Shown here piece by piece: positions 1 through 6,354 of a stretch of 12,407 bases of DNA. The notes below the pieces were generated by a model that saw only the letters and a list, made by a program, of their open reading frames with translations, searched no databases and was not told the DNA's origin. The stretch's first letter is position 1. Every line of letters starts with the position of its first letter. The position numbers and the translations under genes are program-made. Source of the stretch: DASTGO01 sp035719045 (GTDB lineage Bacteria > Actinomycetota > Actinomycetes > Actinomycetales > Kineosporiaceae); contig DASTGO010000009.1 of the NCBI GenBank assembly GCA_035719045.1, positions 1-12,407 of the forward strand, given 5' to 3'.

Positions 1-85
1 TACGCGCCCGACGACCCGTCCCCGCCACCGGCAGCAACGGCTCCAGCACAGCCCACGCCGCATCCGTCAGATCACCACGCCCCAC
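1..85 (-). CDS. IS5-like transposase, N-terminal part only (runs off the left edge)
   Basis: Reading leftwards from a GTG at 85, the 28 visible codons give VGRGDLTDAAWAVLEPLLP followed by a basic GRRAR stretch. The pattern of Leu-Thr-Asp, an invariant Trp, Leu-x-Pro-Leu-Leu-Pro and then Gly-Arg-Arg is what I know from the N-terminal helix-turn-helix region (DUF4096 type) of IS5/IS427-like transposases. The catalytic DDE domain would lie outside the window, so it cannot be judged whether the element is intact. The frame is open upstream of the GTG, so the start is a best guess. Family assignment is from motif recognition only. Confidence 0.7.
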   Translation of the reverse strand, partial: MGRGDLTDAAWAVLEPLLPVAGTGRRAR

Positions 86-138
86 GACCAGGACGAACCA
101 GACCCCCCAAGCGCAAATTCCCCTTCCGAAACAGGCCC
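1..138 (-). mobile_element. One end of an IS5-family insertion sequence (partial)
   Basis: The transposase start at 85 is preceded on its own strand by about 50 bp of non-coding sequence that would hold the terminal inverted repeat. Read on the minus strand, the likely outer end begins around 138 with GGGCCTGTTTCGGAAGGGGA and abuts a CTAG at 138-141. Several IS5-family subgroups duplicate TA-containing targets, so this is a plausible junction. The second inverted repeat and the other target copy lie outside the window, so the boundary is inferred. Confidence 0.45.
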
Positions 139-233
139 TAGCCGGCCTCGACCGACAACATCGAGCACTTCGCCGAAACCCTGTGATCCCGGAAACGCCC
201 GGGCGACCCCAGCCGGGTGGGGCCGACCCTCTG

Positions 234-271
234 ATCGCAAGGCCCCCTGATCATCGCAAGGCCCCCTGATC
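234..271. repeat. Perfect 19-bp tandem duplication
   Basis: The unit ATCGCAAGGCCCCCTGATC occurs at 234-252 and again, without a change, at 253-271. Each copy is flanked by GATC-containing ends, so the junction forms the palindrome TGATCA. It is outside any gene. Possible origins are a slippage event or a remnant of a mobile element end next to the IS; the sequence does not decide between them. Confidence 0.9.
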
Positions 272-272
272 A

Positions 273-331
273 CAGAGCCGAGCAGCCGAGGACGGCTGCC
301 TGCCGGTCCACGAGCACCTCACCCGGCTCTG
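273..331 (-). terminator. Nested hairpins downstream of the minus-strand operon, possible terminator
   Basis: An outer 8-bp pairing joins CAGAGCCG (273-280) with CGGCTCTG (324-331). Inside it GCAGCCG (282-288) and CGGCTGC (293-299) form a 7-bp stem with a 4-base loop. The structure starts 27 bases past the beta-propeller stop codon. There is no T-run, as is common for actinobacterial terminators, so the role is inferred from position and structure only. Confidence 0.35.
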
Positions 332-357
332 GCCGGCCGGGCGCCTGTGCATCGGGG

Positions 358-2823
358 TCAGGACGGGAAGGCCGTGAAACCCGTCCGGTGCAGCGATGTC
401 TCGTCGTGGGAGGCCACCCCGGTGCCGGTCACCGTCCACACCGTGCCGCCGTCGACGAAGGCGCGTCGCACCTGGTCGGTCAGGGGCGGCAGCTTGAGCG
501 CGTCCGTCCCGGACACGTCGGCCGAGGTCAGGTCGCAGGAGGGGCGCAGCACGGCCGGGGCGGACAGGGCGCGGCCGGTCAGTCGGACCGCCACGACGCC
601 GGAGTCCGGCCGGTAGGCGTCGGGGGGCAGGACGAAGTCCGAACCCGGCCGCGGCGTGGGCATCGGCGGGGCGGCGGCCTGCGGCAACGGGACCAGGACC
701 GAGCGGGTGAACGGCACCAGGACCAGGCCGTCGGCGAAGGTGAACGCGTGCGCGTCGGACTCCACGTCGGAGAACGCGTCCGGCAGCACGACCTGGGCCA
801 CCCGTCGCGGTGCGGCGGGCGCGGACACGTCGAAGAGTGACAGTTGCAGCCCTTCCCGCCGTCCGTCGCCGTCGGCCGCCTGGCCCACTCCGAGCAGCAG
901 GCCGTCGCCGGCCGGGTGCAGGTAGGCGGAGTAGCCGAGCAGCTTCAACTCTCCGGCCGTGCGCGGGTGCCGGGGATCGGACAGGTCGACGGTGAACAGC
1001 GGGTCGGTCTGCCGGAAGGTGACCACATAGCCCGCGGTACCGAGGAACCGGACCCCGCGCACCTGCTCCCCGCGCCCGAGCCCGGATACCGAGCCCAGCA
1101 GTGCCAGGGTCTCCCCGGACCGGCGCAGGACGCTGACCTGGCCGGCCGTCTGCGTCGGCGGCAGGGGCGCCAGGCCCGGTGGGCGCACCCGCGGCAGGAC
1201 CTTGTCGGCCGGGGCGACGGCGGAACCCGGCGACCCCGGCACCGGCCCGGAGGACGCGGACCCGGAGGACGGGTCCGGCCCGCCCGCTCCGCCGGTGGCG
1301 TCCTCACCGGCCGCGGCGAGGCGGATGGTGCTGGCCACCCGCAGGTCGCCGTGGAACTCGTCCATCGCGTACTGGCCGAGCAGGGTGCCCGGTACCGACC
1401 CCGAGGCCAGGTAGTGCGGCCCGGTGCCGGCGTCGGTGGCGAACTCGTGGATCCAGGTCACCTGCCGCTGCTCGGCCTTCAGCAGGTCGGCTCCGGTCAG
1501 CCGCGACCGGTCCTGCCAGGCGGCGGTCGCCACGTAGACGTGGTCCGCGGTGGCGTACATCGTCGTGCCGCTCGCCACCACCCCGGCCCCGTCCCAGCTG
1601 CCGATCCCGCTGCCGGACCTCAGGTCGAAGGTCAGCAGGGACAGGGTGTCGAGCCCGGAGAACTGGCCGGGGCGGGCCACCTTCGCGCAGTCGAGCAGGC
1701 GACCTGAGGATGTGGCGGCCGAGCCGGCGGAGCGGTCCACCAGCGTGTACCGGGGCAGCCAGGAGTCCAGGGTGGAACCGGCGACGATCCGGCGGTTGGC
1801 CGCCTGGCTGTCGGCGGCGGTGCGCGGGGTGGCCGGGTCCTGCGGGGTGGCCGGGTCCTGCGGGGTGGCCGGGCCCTGCGGGGTGGCCGGGCCCTGCGGG
1901 GTGGCCAGGTTCTGCGGGGTGACCAGGGGCAGGTCCCCGGGAGGGCTGGTCACCGAGATCCGGGCCGTGCCGCCGGACAGCCGGGCGCCGACCAGGGTGC
2001 CGTCGAGGTCCAGGGTCCGCAGCAGTTTCGGACGGGCGGGGTCGGTGAGGTCCACCTGGGCGATCCGGGTGCGCTGCACCCACGGGGACGCCACCGCGGC
2101 GGATCCCGGCGGCCGGGGGGCGGGCGCGGTCCCCAGCAGCAGGACGGTGGGCCCGTCGACGAGCAGTTGCGTGGGGGTCCAGTCCGGGGTGGCCAGGGTC
2201 GCCACGGCCGACACCCGGCCGTTCGCCGTGCGCATGACGTGGAGCCCGGTGACCGGCCTGGCTCCGGTGACCGGCCTGGCTCCGGTGACCGGTCCGGCTC
2301 CGGTGACCGGCCCGCCGGTGCCGGCCGCCCCGCTCGGCGCGTCCGCGGGCATCGGCTGCAGCAGGACCCTGGGCTGATCGGTCACCGCGAGCAGCAGGTC
2401 CCCGGAACGTTTGGCGACGTCGGCCTCGTCCACGCCCGCGACCTGCACGTTGGTGCCGGTCCCGGAGTAGTTCGGCGCCGGCCCGCTGCCGCCCGTCGTG
2501 GTGGCGGCGCCGGGGGCGGCCGGCTGGGCGGCGACCTTGGGGGCGGTCTGGTCCATCGGAGCACGCAACGGCAGCCCTGCGGAACCGGACAGCCCCGCGG
2601 AATCGGGCAGGCCGTAGGGGCCGACGACCCGGGAGGCATTGTCCCGGTAGTACCGCAGCAGGGCGGAGCAGTCGTCGAAGGTGGCGAAGGCCGCGTTGGC
2701 CACCCTGCCGGTCCCGGTCGGCGCGGGGTCCGGCCGGTGCAGGGCGAGGGCCAGCCCACCCGCCGCCAGCAGCACGGTCAGTCCCCCCGCAGTCAGCAGG
2801 GTGGGGGTTCGGGATCCGGACAT
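358..2823 (-). CDS. Secreted or membrane-anchored beta-propeller domain protein
   Basis: This 821-residue protein begins with an uncleaved-anchor or signal-like segment (residues about 8-28, LLTAGGLTVLLAAGG) and no lipobox cysteine, so it should act outside the membrane. Residues 119-141 carry NYSGTGTNVQVAGVDEADVAK, a signature I know from the Beta_propel family (PF09826), whose members are secreted and of unknown function. The remainder shows repeated beta-rich blades such as VRFLGTAGYVVTFRQTDPLF and LQLSLFDVSAPAAPRRVAQV. Two low-complexity insertions interrupt the blades: PVTGAR-type hexapeptides near 172-193 and ATPQGP/ATPQDP hexapeptides near 299-333. I chose ATG 2823 because GGAGG lies 5 bases upstream; a GTG four codons earlier (2835) overlaps that ribosome site. 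It follows the DUF4097-like gene by 129 bp and may be co-transcribed or have its own promoter. The family call is firm; the biochemical role is unknown. Confidence 0.9.
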   Translation of the reverse strand: MSGSRTPTLLTAGGLTVLLAAGGLALALHRPDPAPTGTGRVANAAFATFDDCSALLRYYRDNASRVVGPYGLPDSAGLSGSAGLPLRAPMDQTAPKVAAQPAAPGAATTTGGSGPAPNYSGTGTNVQVAGVDEADVAKRSGDLLLAVTDQPRVLLQPMPADAPSGAAGTGGPVTGAGPVTGARPVTGARPVTGLHVMRTANGRVSAVATLATPDWTPTQLLVDGPTVLLLGTAPAPRPPGSAAVASPWVQRTRIAQVDLTDPARPKLLRTLDLDGTLVGARLSGGTARISVTSPPGDLPLVTPQNLATPQGPATPQGPATPQDPATPQDPATPRTAADSQAANRRIVAGSTLDSWLPRYTLVDRSAGSAATSSGRLLDCAKVARPGQFSGLDTLSLLTFDLRSGSGIGSWDGAGVVASGTTMYATADHVYVATAAWQDRSRLTGADLLKAEQRQVTWIHEFATDAGTGPHYLASGSVPGTLLGQYAMDEFHGDLRVASTIRLAAAGEDATGGAGGPDPSSGSASSGPVPGSPGSAVAPADKVLPRVRPPGLAPLPPTQTAGQVSVLRRSGETLALLGSVSGLGRGEQVRGVRFLGTAGYVVTFRQTDPLFTVDLSDPRHPRTAGELKLLGYSAYLHPAGDGLLLGVGQAADGDGRREGLQLSLFDVSAPAAPRRVAQVVLPDAFSDVESDAHAFTFADGLVLVPFTRSVLVPLPQAAAPPMPTPRPGSDFVLPPDAYRPDSGVVAVRLTGRALSAPAVLRPSCDLTSADVSGTDALKLPPLTDQVRRAFVDGGTVWTVTGTGVASHDETSLHRTGFTAFPS
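1826..1927. repeat. 18-bp tandem repeat (5 full units plus a partial) inside the beta-propeller gene
   Basis: The unit GGGGTGGCCGGGTCCTGC repeats in register from 1826, with units 3-5 differing by one to three bases and a decayed partial unit from 1916. On the coding strand each unit encodes one hexapeptide of the ATPQGP/ATPQDP type. Because the unit is a multiple of three, copy-number change would not shift the frame. Confidence 0.9.
2246..2317. repeat. 18-bp tandem repeat (4 units) inside the beta-propeller gene
   Basis: CCGGTGACCGGCCTGGCT occurs at 2246-2263 and identically at 2264-2281, followed by diverged units at 2282-2299 and 2300-2317. It encodes the PVTGAR/PVTGAG hexapeptides near residues 172-193, between the conserved N-terminal signature and the following beta-strand. 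It differs in sequence from the other 18-bp array in the same gene. Confidence 0.9.
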
Positions 2824-2828
2824 GGCAG

Positions 2829-2833
2829 CCTCC
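2829..2833 (-). promoter_or_regulatory. Ribosome binding site GGAGG deciding the beta-propeller start
   Basis: On the minus strand GGAGG is separated from ATG 2823 by CTGCC, an ideal 5-base spacing. The alternative GTG at 2835 would place this site inside the coding region, so the ATG is preferred. Confidence 0.75.
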
Positions 2834-2859
2834 ACGGCATCCTCGGCGGGCTCGCCTTG

Positions 2860-2885
2860 GACGCGGTCGGGGCCGCCCCCGTTCC
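2860..2885 (-). promoter_or_regulatory. Possible ECF sigma-type promoter for the beta-propeller gene
   Basis: On the minus strand GGAAC (2885-2881) is followed after 17 bases by CGTC (2863-2860). GGAAC with CGTT/CGTC at 16-18 bases is the pattern of SigE/SigR-like ECF promoters in actinobacteria. Transcription would start near 2853, about 30 bases before the ATG and its ribosome site. In a sequence this GC-rich such a match can arise by chance. Confidence 0.35.
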
Positions 2886-2952
2886 GCGCACCGGGACGAA
2901 TCCGGCGAACGGTCAGCGGTGCCGCGCCCGGACCCGCGGGAGGCCGGCCCGG

Positions 2953-3900
2953 TCAGTGGGCCGTGGTCACCAGCACCGACCCGACCGAGGTGGACACCTC
3001 CAGCGAGCGGGTCGCGGACGGGGCGGTGGGAACCCTGACCTGCCGGTCGCCGACCGAGGACCGCCCGATCACCTGGTAGGCGGTGCCGTCCGCCGGGACC
3101 GCCACCGTGACGTCCCCGGTCGAGGTGTGGGCCCGGACCGTGCGCGGAGCCGACAGCAGGGAGATCCGCAGGTCCCCGACGCTGGTCGAGGCGTCCACCC
3201 GGCCCGAGCGCAGCGCGCGCAGTTCGGCGTTCCCGGTGCTCGTCGTGACGGTCAGGTCGCCGTCGATCCCCTCGACCGTGACGTCCCCGACGCTGGTGCG
3301 CACGACGACCGCGGTACCGGGGGGCACAGCGAGGTCGAGGTCGACGGTGCACTCGCCGAACGAGATGTGCGCGGTCGGGCAGCGGGCCGCCACGTCGACG
3401 GAGCCGCCCTGCCGGTCCACGTTCACCGTCGGCTGGCGGAAGGCCCAGGCGACGGTCCGGCGGATGGTCAGGGGTTCCCCCGGAAGGGTCCGCCGGACCC
3501 TGATCCGCCCCACGTCCGTGGTGGCCGAGACCCGCTCCACCGACCCGGCCAGCGCCGTCGACACGTCGGTGGTCTGCCGGAAGAACTGGGTGATCACGCT
3601 CCCCGCCCCGAGACCGACCATCAGCACGACCAGGCCGAACCCGAGCAGTCGCAACAGCAGGACGGGGGCCTGGCCCTGCGCGGGGTCGGGCAGCGGTCCT
3701 GCGGGGTAGGGCCCGCCGGGGTAGGGCCCGGCCGGATCCTGCGCGGGGTATCGGCCGGCATCGCCCGGCTGCCGGTAGACACCGGGCAGCCCGGCCGGCG
3801 GGTAGGCCGGCGGGGAGGGGACCGGACCACCGGAGGCCGGGTGGGGGACCGGCCCTCCGGCGGGCGGGTTCGGGGCGGGGACCTCCGGCGGCAGCGCCAT
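2953..3900 (-). CDS. Membrane-anchored DUF4097-like beta-repeat protein
   Basis: The 315-residue product has three parts. Residues 1-79 are rich in Pro, Gly and Ala and should be disordered and cytoplasmic. One hydrophobic segment (about 80-104, LLLRLLGFGLVVLMVGLGAG) spans the membrane. From about 120 to the end is a beta-rich region with a recurring S-V/T-G-D core (TSVGDVTVEG, TSTGNAELRA, TSVGDLRISL, TSTGDVTVAV, TSVGSVLVTT). This periodic pattern matches the DUF4097/adhesin-like beta-solenoid fold that often accompanies PspC-like or NarL-type signalling genes. Cys174 and Cys184 could form an extracellular disulphide. The ATG overlaps the regulator's stop by one base (TGATG), so translation is probably coupled. 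It may sense or modulate envelope state for the adjacent kinase; this is inference from context. Confidence 0.88.
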   Translation of the reverse strand: MALPPEVPAPNPPAGGPVPHPASGGPVPSPPAYPPAGLPGVYRQPGDAGRYPAQDPAGPYPGGPYPAGPLPDPAQGQAPVLLLRLLGFGLVVLMVGLGAGSVITQFFRQTTDVSTALAGSVERVSATTDVGRIRVRRTLPGEPLTIRRTVAWAFRQPTVNVDRQGGSVDVAARCPTAHISFGECTVDLDLAVPPGTAVVVRTSVGDVTVEGIDGDLTVTTSTGNAELRALRSGRVDASTSVGDLRISLLSAPRTVRAHTSTGDVTVAVPADGTAYQVIGRSSVGDRQVRVPTAPSATRSLEVSTSVGSVLVTTAH

Positions 3901-4637
3901 CACGCGTCCCCGTTGTCGCAGCACTCCAGCCAGCGGAGCACCGCCAGCACCCGGCGGTGGTCGTGCTCGGTCGGCTGCAGGTCGAGCTTGGCGAAGATGC
4001 TGGACACATGCTTCTCCACCGCACCCTCGGTGACCACGAGGGCGGCGGCGAGGGCCGTGTTCGACAGGCCCTCGGCCATCAGCTTGAGTACCTCGGTCTC
4101 CCGCGGGGTGAGCCGCTCCAGCGGGTCCCGGCGGCGGACCCGGGACAGCAGCTGGGCGACCACCTCCGGGTCCAGGGCGGTGCCGCCACCGGCCACCCGG
4201 CGGACCGCCTCGATGAACTCGGTGACGTCGGCGACCCGGTCCTTGAGCAGGTACCCGACCCCGCGGGAACGCCCGGCGACCAGTTCCGTCGCGTAGTTCT
4301 CCTCGACGTACTGGCTGAGCACGAGGACCGCCGTGGACGGGTACTGCTCGCGGACCACCAGCGCCGCCCGGACCCCCTCGTCGGTGAAGGTCGGCGGCAT
4401 CCGGACGTCCACGACGACCAGGTCCGGCCGGTGCGCGGTGACGGCGCGCAGGAAGGTCTCGCCGTCCCCGCAGGCCGCGACCACGTCGAAGCCGGCGTCG
4501 GTGAGCAGCCGGATCAGCCCCTCGCGCAGCAGCACCGAGTCCTCGGCGAGGACGATGCGCAGGCGGGGCTCCTCGGGGGCGGCGTCCGCCGGGCTCACCG
4601 TGCTGCCGGGACGGTCGGCGGGGGCTTGCGTGCTCAC
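3900..4637 (-). CDS. NarL/LuxR-family response regulator
   Basis: The 245-residue protein has a receiver domain at about 26-148. It contains acidic residues E32-D33, phospho-acceptor D77 in VVVDVRMPP, the switch serine S108 and K132 in YLLKD. A LuxR-type helix-turn-helix follows at about 172-236 (LTPRETEVLKLMAEGLSNTA, then VEKHVSSIFAKLDL). All key receiver residues are present, so it should accept phosphate from the adjacent kinase and bind DNA as a dimer. The start is a GTG overlapping the kinase stop as GTGA, with AGGAG six bases upstream. An extra 25 residues rich in Ala/Pro precede the receiver. Its own divergent promoter region contains palindromic repeats that are the natural candidates for its targets. 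It ends unusually in ECCDNGDA, with two adjacent cysteines. Confidence 0.95.
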   Translation of the reverse strand: MSTQAPADRPGSTVSPADAAPEEPRLRIVLAEDSVLLREGLIRLLTDAGFDVVAACGDGETFLRAVTAHRPDLVVVDVRMPPTFTDEGVRAALVVREQYPSTAVLVLSQYVEENYATELVAGRSRGVGYLLKDRVADVTEFIEAVRRVAGGGTALDPEVVAQLLSRVRRRDPLERLTPRETEVLKLMAEGLSNTALAAALVVTEGAVEKHVSSIFAKLDLQPTEHDHRRVLAVLRWLECCDNGDA

Positions 4638-6151
4638 GACATGCTCCTGGGGTCGCTGGGGTCGCTGGGGGTGGCGGGACCGGGCACACCCGTGCCGGCC
4701 TGGGGGATGCCCGACTGGTGGGTGCCGGGGTGGTGGGTGCTCGGCAGAGGGGTGTCCGGCCGGTGGGTGCCGCAGTGGTGCGAACCGGTCTGTCGGGGGC
4801 CGGTGGGGGCGCTGTAGGGGTTGCGCCGTTCGGGCAGCCGCACGCTGAGCACGGTCGGTCCGCCGGCGGGGGATGACACCGCGAGGGTGCCGTCCACGGC
4901 GGCCACCCTGTCCCGCAGGCCGACCAGACCGGTGCCGCGGGTCGGGTCCGCGCCGCCCACCCCGTCGTCGGTGACCGTGACCAGCAGCCCGCCGTCGGCG
5001 CGGGTGACCTCGACCCGGGCGGACCGGGCCCGGGAGTGCTTGGCCACATTGGTGAGCGCCTCGGAGACGCAGAAGTAGGCGATCGCCTCGACCGTGGCCG
5101 ACGGCCGTGGCGTGACGTCGACCCGGACGCTGACCGGCACCGGGGAGCGGGCCGCCAGCGCGGACAGTGCCGCGTCCAGGCCGCGGTCGGTGAGCACCGG
5201 CGGGTGGATGCCGCGGGCCACCTGGCGCATCTCCACGATGGCCTCCTTGGCGGCGGCATGGGCCCGGTCCAGCAGTTCCCGGACGCCCTGCGGGTCCTGG
5301 ATGTGCTGCGGGGACCGGTCCAGCTTGGCCCGGGCCATCCCGAGGTCCATCGCGATCGCGACCAGCCGTTGCTGTGGGCCGTCGTGCAGGTCGCGTTCGA
5401 TCCTGCGGCGCTCCAGTTCGACCGAGTCGACGGTCGCCTCCCGGGTCAGGGTGAGCGTCTGGACCCGCTGCGACAGCTCGACCACCTGCTCCGAACGGCT
5501 CGGGCCGAGCAGCCAGCGGGCCAGCGCGACATCCACCGTGATCAGGCCGCGGGCCACCAGCGGCACCACGACCAGCCCGGCCCAGCCGGCGACGACCATC
5601 GGCCAGGAGGCCGGCAGACCGGGTCCGAACGGCATGGCCAACCGGTGCTGGGGCAGCTTCTCGTCGTAGAGGGGGAGGGTGGCCAGCGCCACCGCGACAC
5701 TGGTCAGGACGAGGGTCACGGTGCCGATGAGCAGGCTCCACAGCGCGCTGAGCGCCAGGTGCGCGCAGGCCCGCCAGGGCCGGGCGTCCAGCAGGTGGCG
5801 CCGCCAGGCCGGCTGTCCGACGTTCGGCGGCGGTGCCGGGCGGACCACGTGTACCCCGGCGAACGCCTCGACCCGGAACCGCTCGAACGCCGCCATCCCC
5901 ATCGCGGCCAGCAGCGCGGCGGCGGTGATCGGAATCCCGACACCGAACGCCGGGATGCAGCTGATCCCCGTGACGAGGAGGACGACGATCATCAGGTAGG
6001 GGGCCGACAGCAGCAGTCCGCTGAGGAACTGCGCGATCGCCAGCCACCCCCACGCCCAGGTCCGCAGCAGAATGCTCGGGCCCGGCCGGAGCGCACCGGG
6101 TGCCGGTCCGGGCACCGGCGCGGCAGGGTGGAGGGCGGGCGTGGTGGTCAC
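4634..6151 (-). CDS. NarL-type sensor histidine kinase (HisKA_3)
   Basis: From GTG 6151 the product is 505 residues. Four or so hydrophobic segments (about 35-65, 70-88, 132-158, 184-208) form an integral membrane sensor region resembling the 'putative sensor' fold of actinobacterial kinases, with no large outer loop. The HisKA_3 dimerisation helix contains phospho-acceptor H256 in RRRIERDLHDGPQQRL. The HATPase domain has the N box (EALTNVAKHS, N368), DDGVGG (395-400) and GTGLVGLRDRV. About 60 residues of Pro/Thr/Gly/His-rich tail follow (HHCGTHRPDT, THHPGTHQSG), atypical for the family. Start choice: a TACGGT box sits 7 bases before GTG 6151, fitting a leaderless transcript, whereas the upstream in-frame GTG at 6199 has no ribosome site. 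The longer 521-residue form remains possible. It should phosphorylate the regulator encoded next. Confidence 0.92.
   Translation of the reverse strand: MTTTPALHPAAPVPGPAPGALRPGPSILLRTWAWGWLAIAQFLSGLLLSAPYLMIVVLLVTGISCIPAFGVGIPITAAALLAAMGMAAFERFRVEAFAGVHVVRPAPPPNVGQPAWRRHLLDARPWRACAHLALSALWSLLIGTVTLVLTSVAVALATLPLYDEKLPQHRLAMPFGPGLPASWPMVVAGWAGLVVVPLVARGLITVDVALARWLLGPSRSEQVVELSQRVQTLTLTREATVDSVELERRRIERDLHDGPQQRLVAIAMDLGMARAKLDRSPQHIQDPQGVRELLDRAHAAAKEAIVEMRQVARGIHPPVLTDRGLDAALSALAARSPVPVSVRVDVTPRPSATVEAIAYFCVSEALTNVAKHSRARSARVEVTRADGGLLVTVTDDGVGGADPTRGTGLVGLRDRVAAVDGTLAVSSPAGGPTVLSVRLPERRNPYSAPTGPRQTGSHHCGTHRPDTPLPSTHHPGTHQSGIPQAGTGVPGPATPSDPSDPRSMS
4644..4648 (-). promoter_or_regulatory. Ribosome binding site AGGAG for the response regulator
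   Basis: AGGAG lies inside the last codons of the kinase gene, six bases before the regulator's GTG (4637). It fixes that start and indicates translational coupling through the GTGA overlap. Confidence 0.75.
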
Positions 6152-6158
6152 GGGGTCC

Positions 6159-6164
6159 ACCGTA
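6159..6164 (-). promoter_or_regulatory. -10 box TACGGT of the kinase operon, leaderless start
   Basis: The minus-strand sequence TACGGT matches TANNNT and is followed after GGACCCC (7 bases) by GTG 6151. That spacing would put the first transcribed base at or next to the start codon. No clear -35 element is visible at 17-18 bases, which would fit a promoter needing an activator bound further upstream. Confidence 0.5.
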
Positions 6165-6209
6165 GGAGTCGGCCGGGTCCGCCGGGATGTGGCGCTCACC
6201 CGGAGCCGG

Positions 6210-6301
6210 GGTGGGGATTCCCCTACCGGCCGGCCGGGGGTGGGGCTGCCCCCACCCCGGTGTCCGGGCAGACCCCACCGTCGTGCCGGGCCAGCCCTAC
6301 C
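6210..6301. promoter_or_regulatory. Four-copy palindromic operator-like array between kinase operon and transporter
   Basis: Two strong 18-bp copies, GGTGGGGATTCCCCTACC (6210-6227) and GGTGGGGCTGCCCCCACC (6239-6256), share 15 of 18 bases and are dyad-symmetric. The second extends to a perfect 9-bp inverted repeat at 6237-6258. Weaker copies, keeping the GGG core and the CCCYACC half, lie at 6262-6279 and 6284-6301. The array sits between two divergent promoters, 59-150 bases upstream of the proposed kinase start. Binding of the adjacent NarL-family regulator here is inferred. Confidence 0.55.
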
Positions 6302-6303
6302 GT
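6298..6303 (+). promoter_or_regulatory. Possible -10 box TACCGT for the MMPL gene
   Basis: TACCGT fits TANNNT and would start a transcript near 6310, giving a leader of about 45 bases that carries AGGG (6348-6351) before the ATG. It overlaps the last operator-like copy, so a bound regulator could interfere with or steer this promoter. Confidence 0.35.
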
Positions 6304-6354
6304 GAGTTCGCCGGGAGCCCGCAATGTCTCCCGCCCCGGCCGCGGCCAGGGTTG

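Larger units (their letters stand above)
142..357. other. Non-coding mosaic between IS end and the operon end
   Basis: I see no convincing gene here. Directly beyond the CTAG a short plus-strand frame reads PASTDNIEHFAETL and stops at 184-186. It could be the tail of a gene interrupted by the IS, but 14 codons are too few to identify. The rest holds a 19-bp tandem duplication (234-271), nested hairpins (273-331) and a GC palindrome around 331-342. The stretch lies 3' of the beta-propeller gene. Confidence 0.5.

Noticed and set aside
148..186. Short frame ending in TDNIEHFAETL considered as a pseudogene
   Set aside because: Only 14 codons follow an in-frame stop, with no identifiable family, so it is noted within the intergenic stretch but not called.
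1826..1927. Regular short repeats considered as a CRISPR array
   Set aside because: The 18-bp units are directly adjacent without spacers and lie in frame inside a coding region.
1304..4024. A 906-codon minus-strand open frame overlapping the propeller and DUF4097-like genes
   Set aside because: It is Arg/Pro/Gly-rich with no recognisable domain and lies in a different frame of genes with clear family signatures; GC-rich DNA routinely yields such open frames.
2167..4296. A 709-codon plus-strand open frame
   Set aside because: It is antisense to three well-supported genes, with low-complexity Gly/Arg content and no domain.
6237..6258. 9-bp perfect inverted repeat considered as a terminator
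   Set aside because: It lies upstream of both divergent genes, not after a gene, and is part of a repeated 18-bp dyad, so an operator is more likely.
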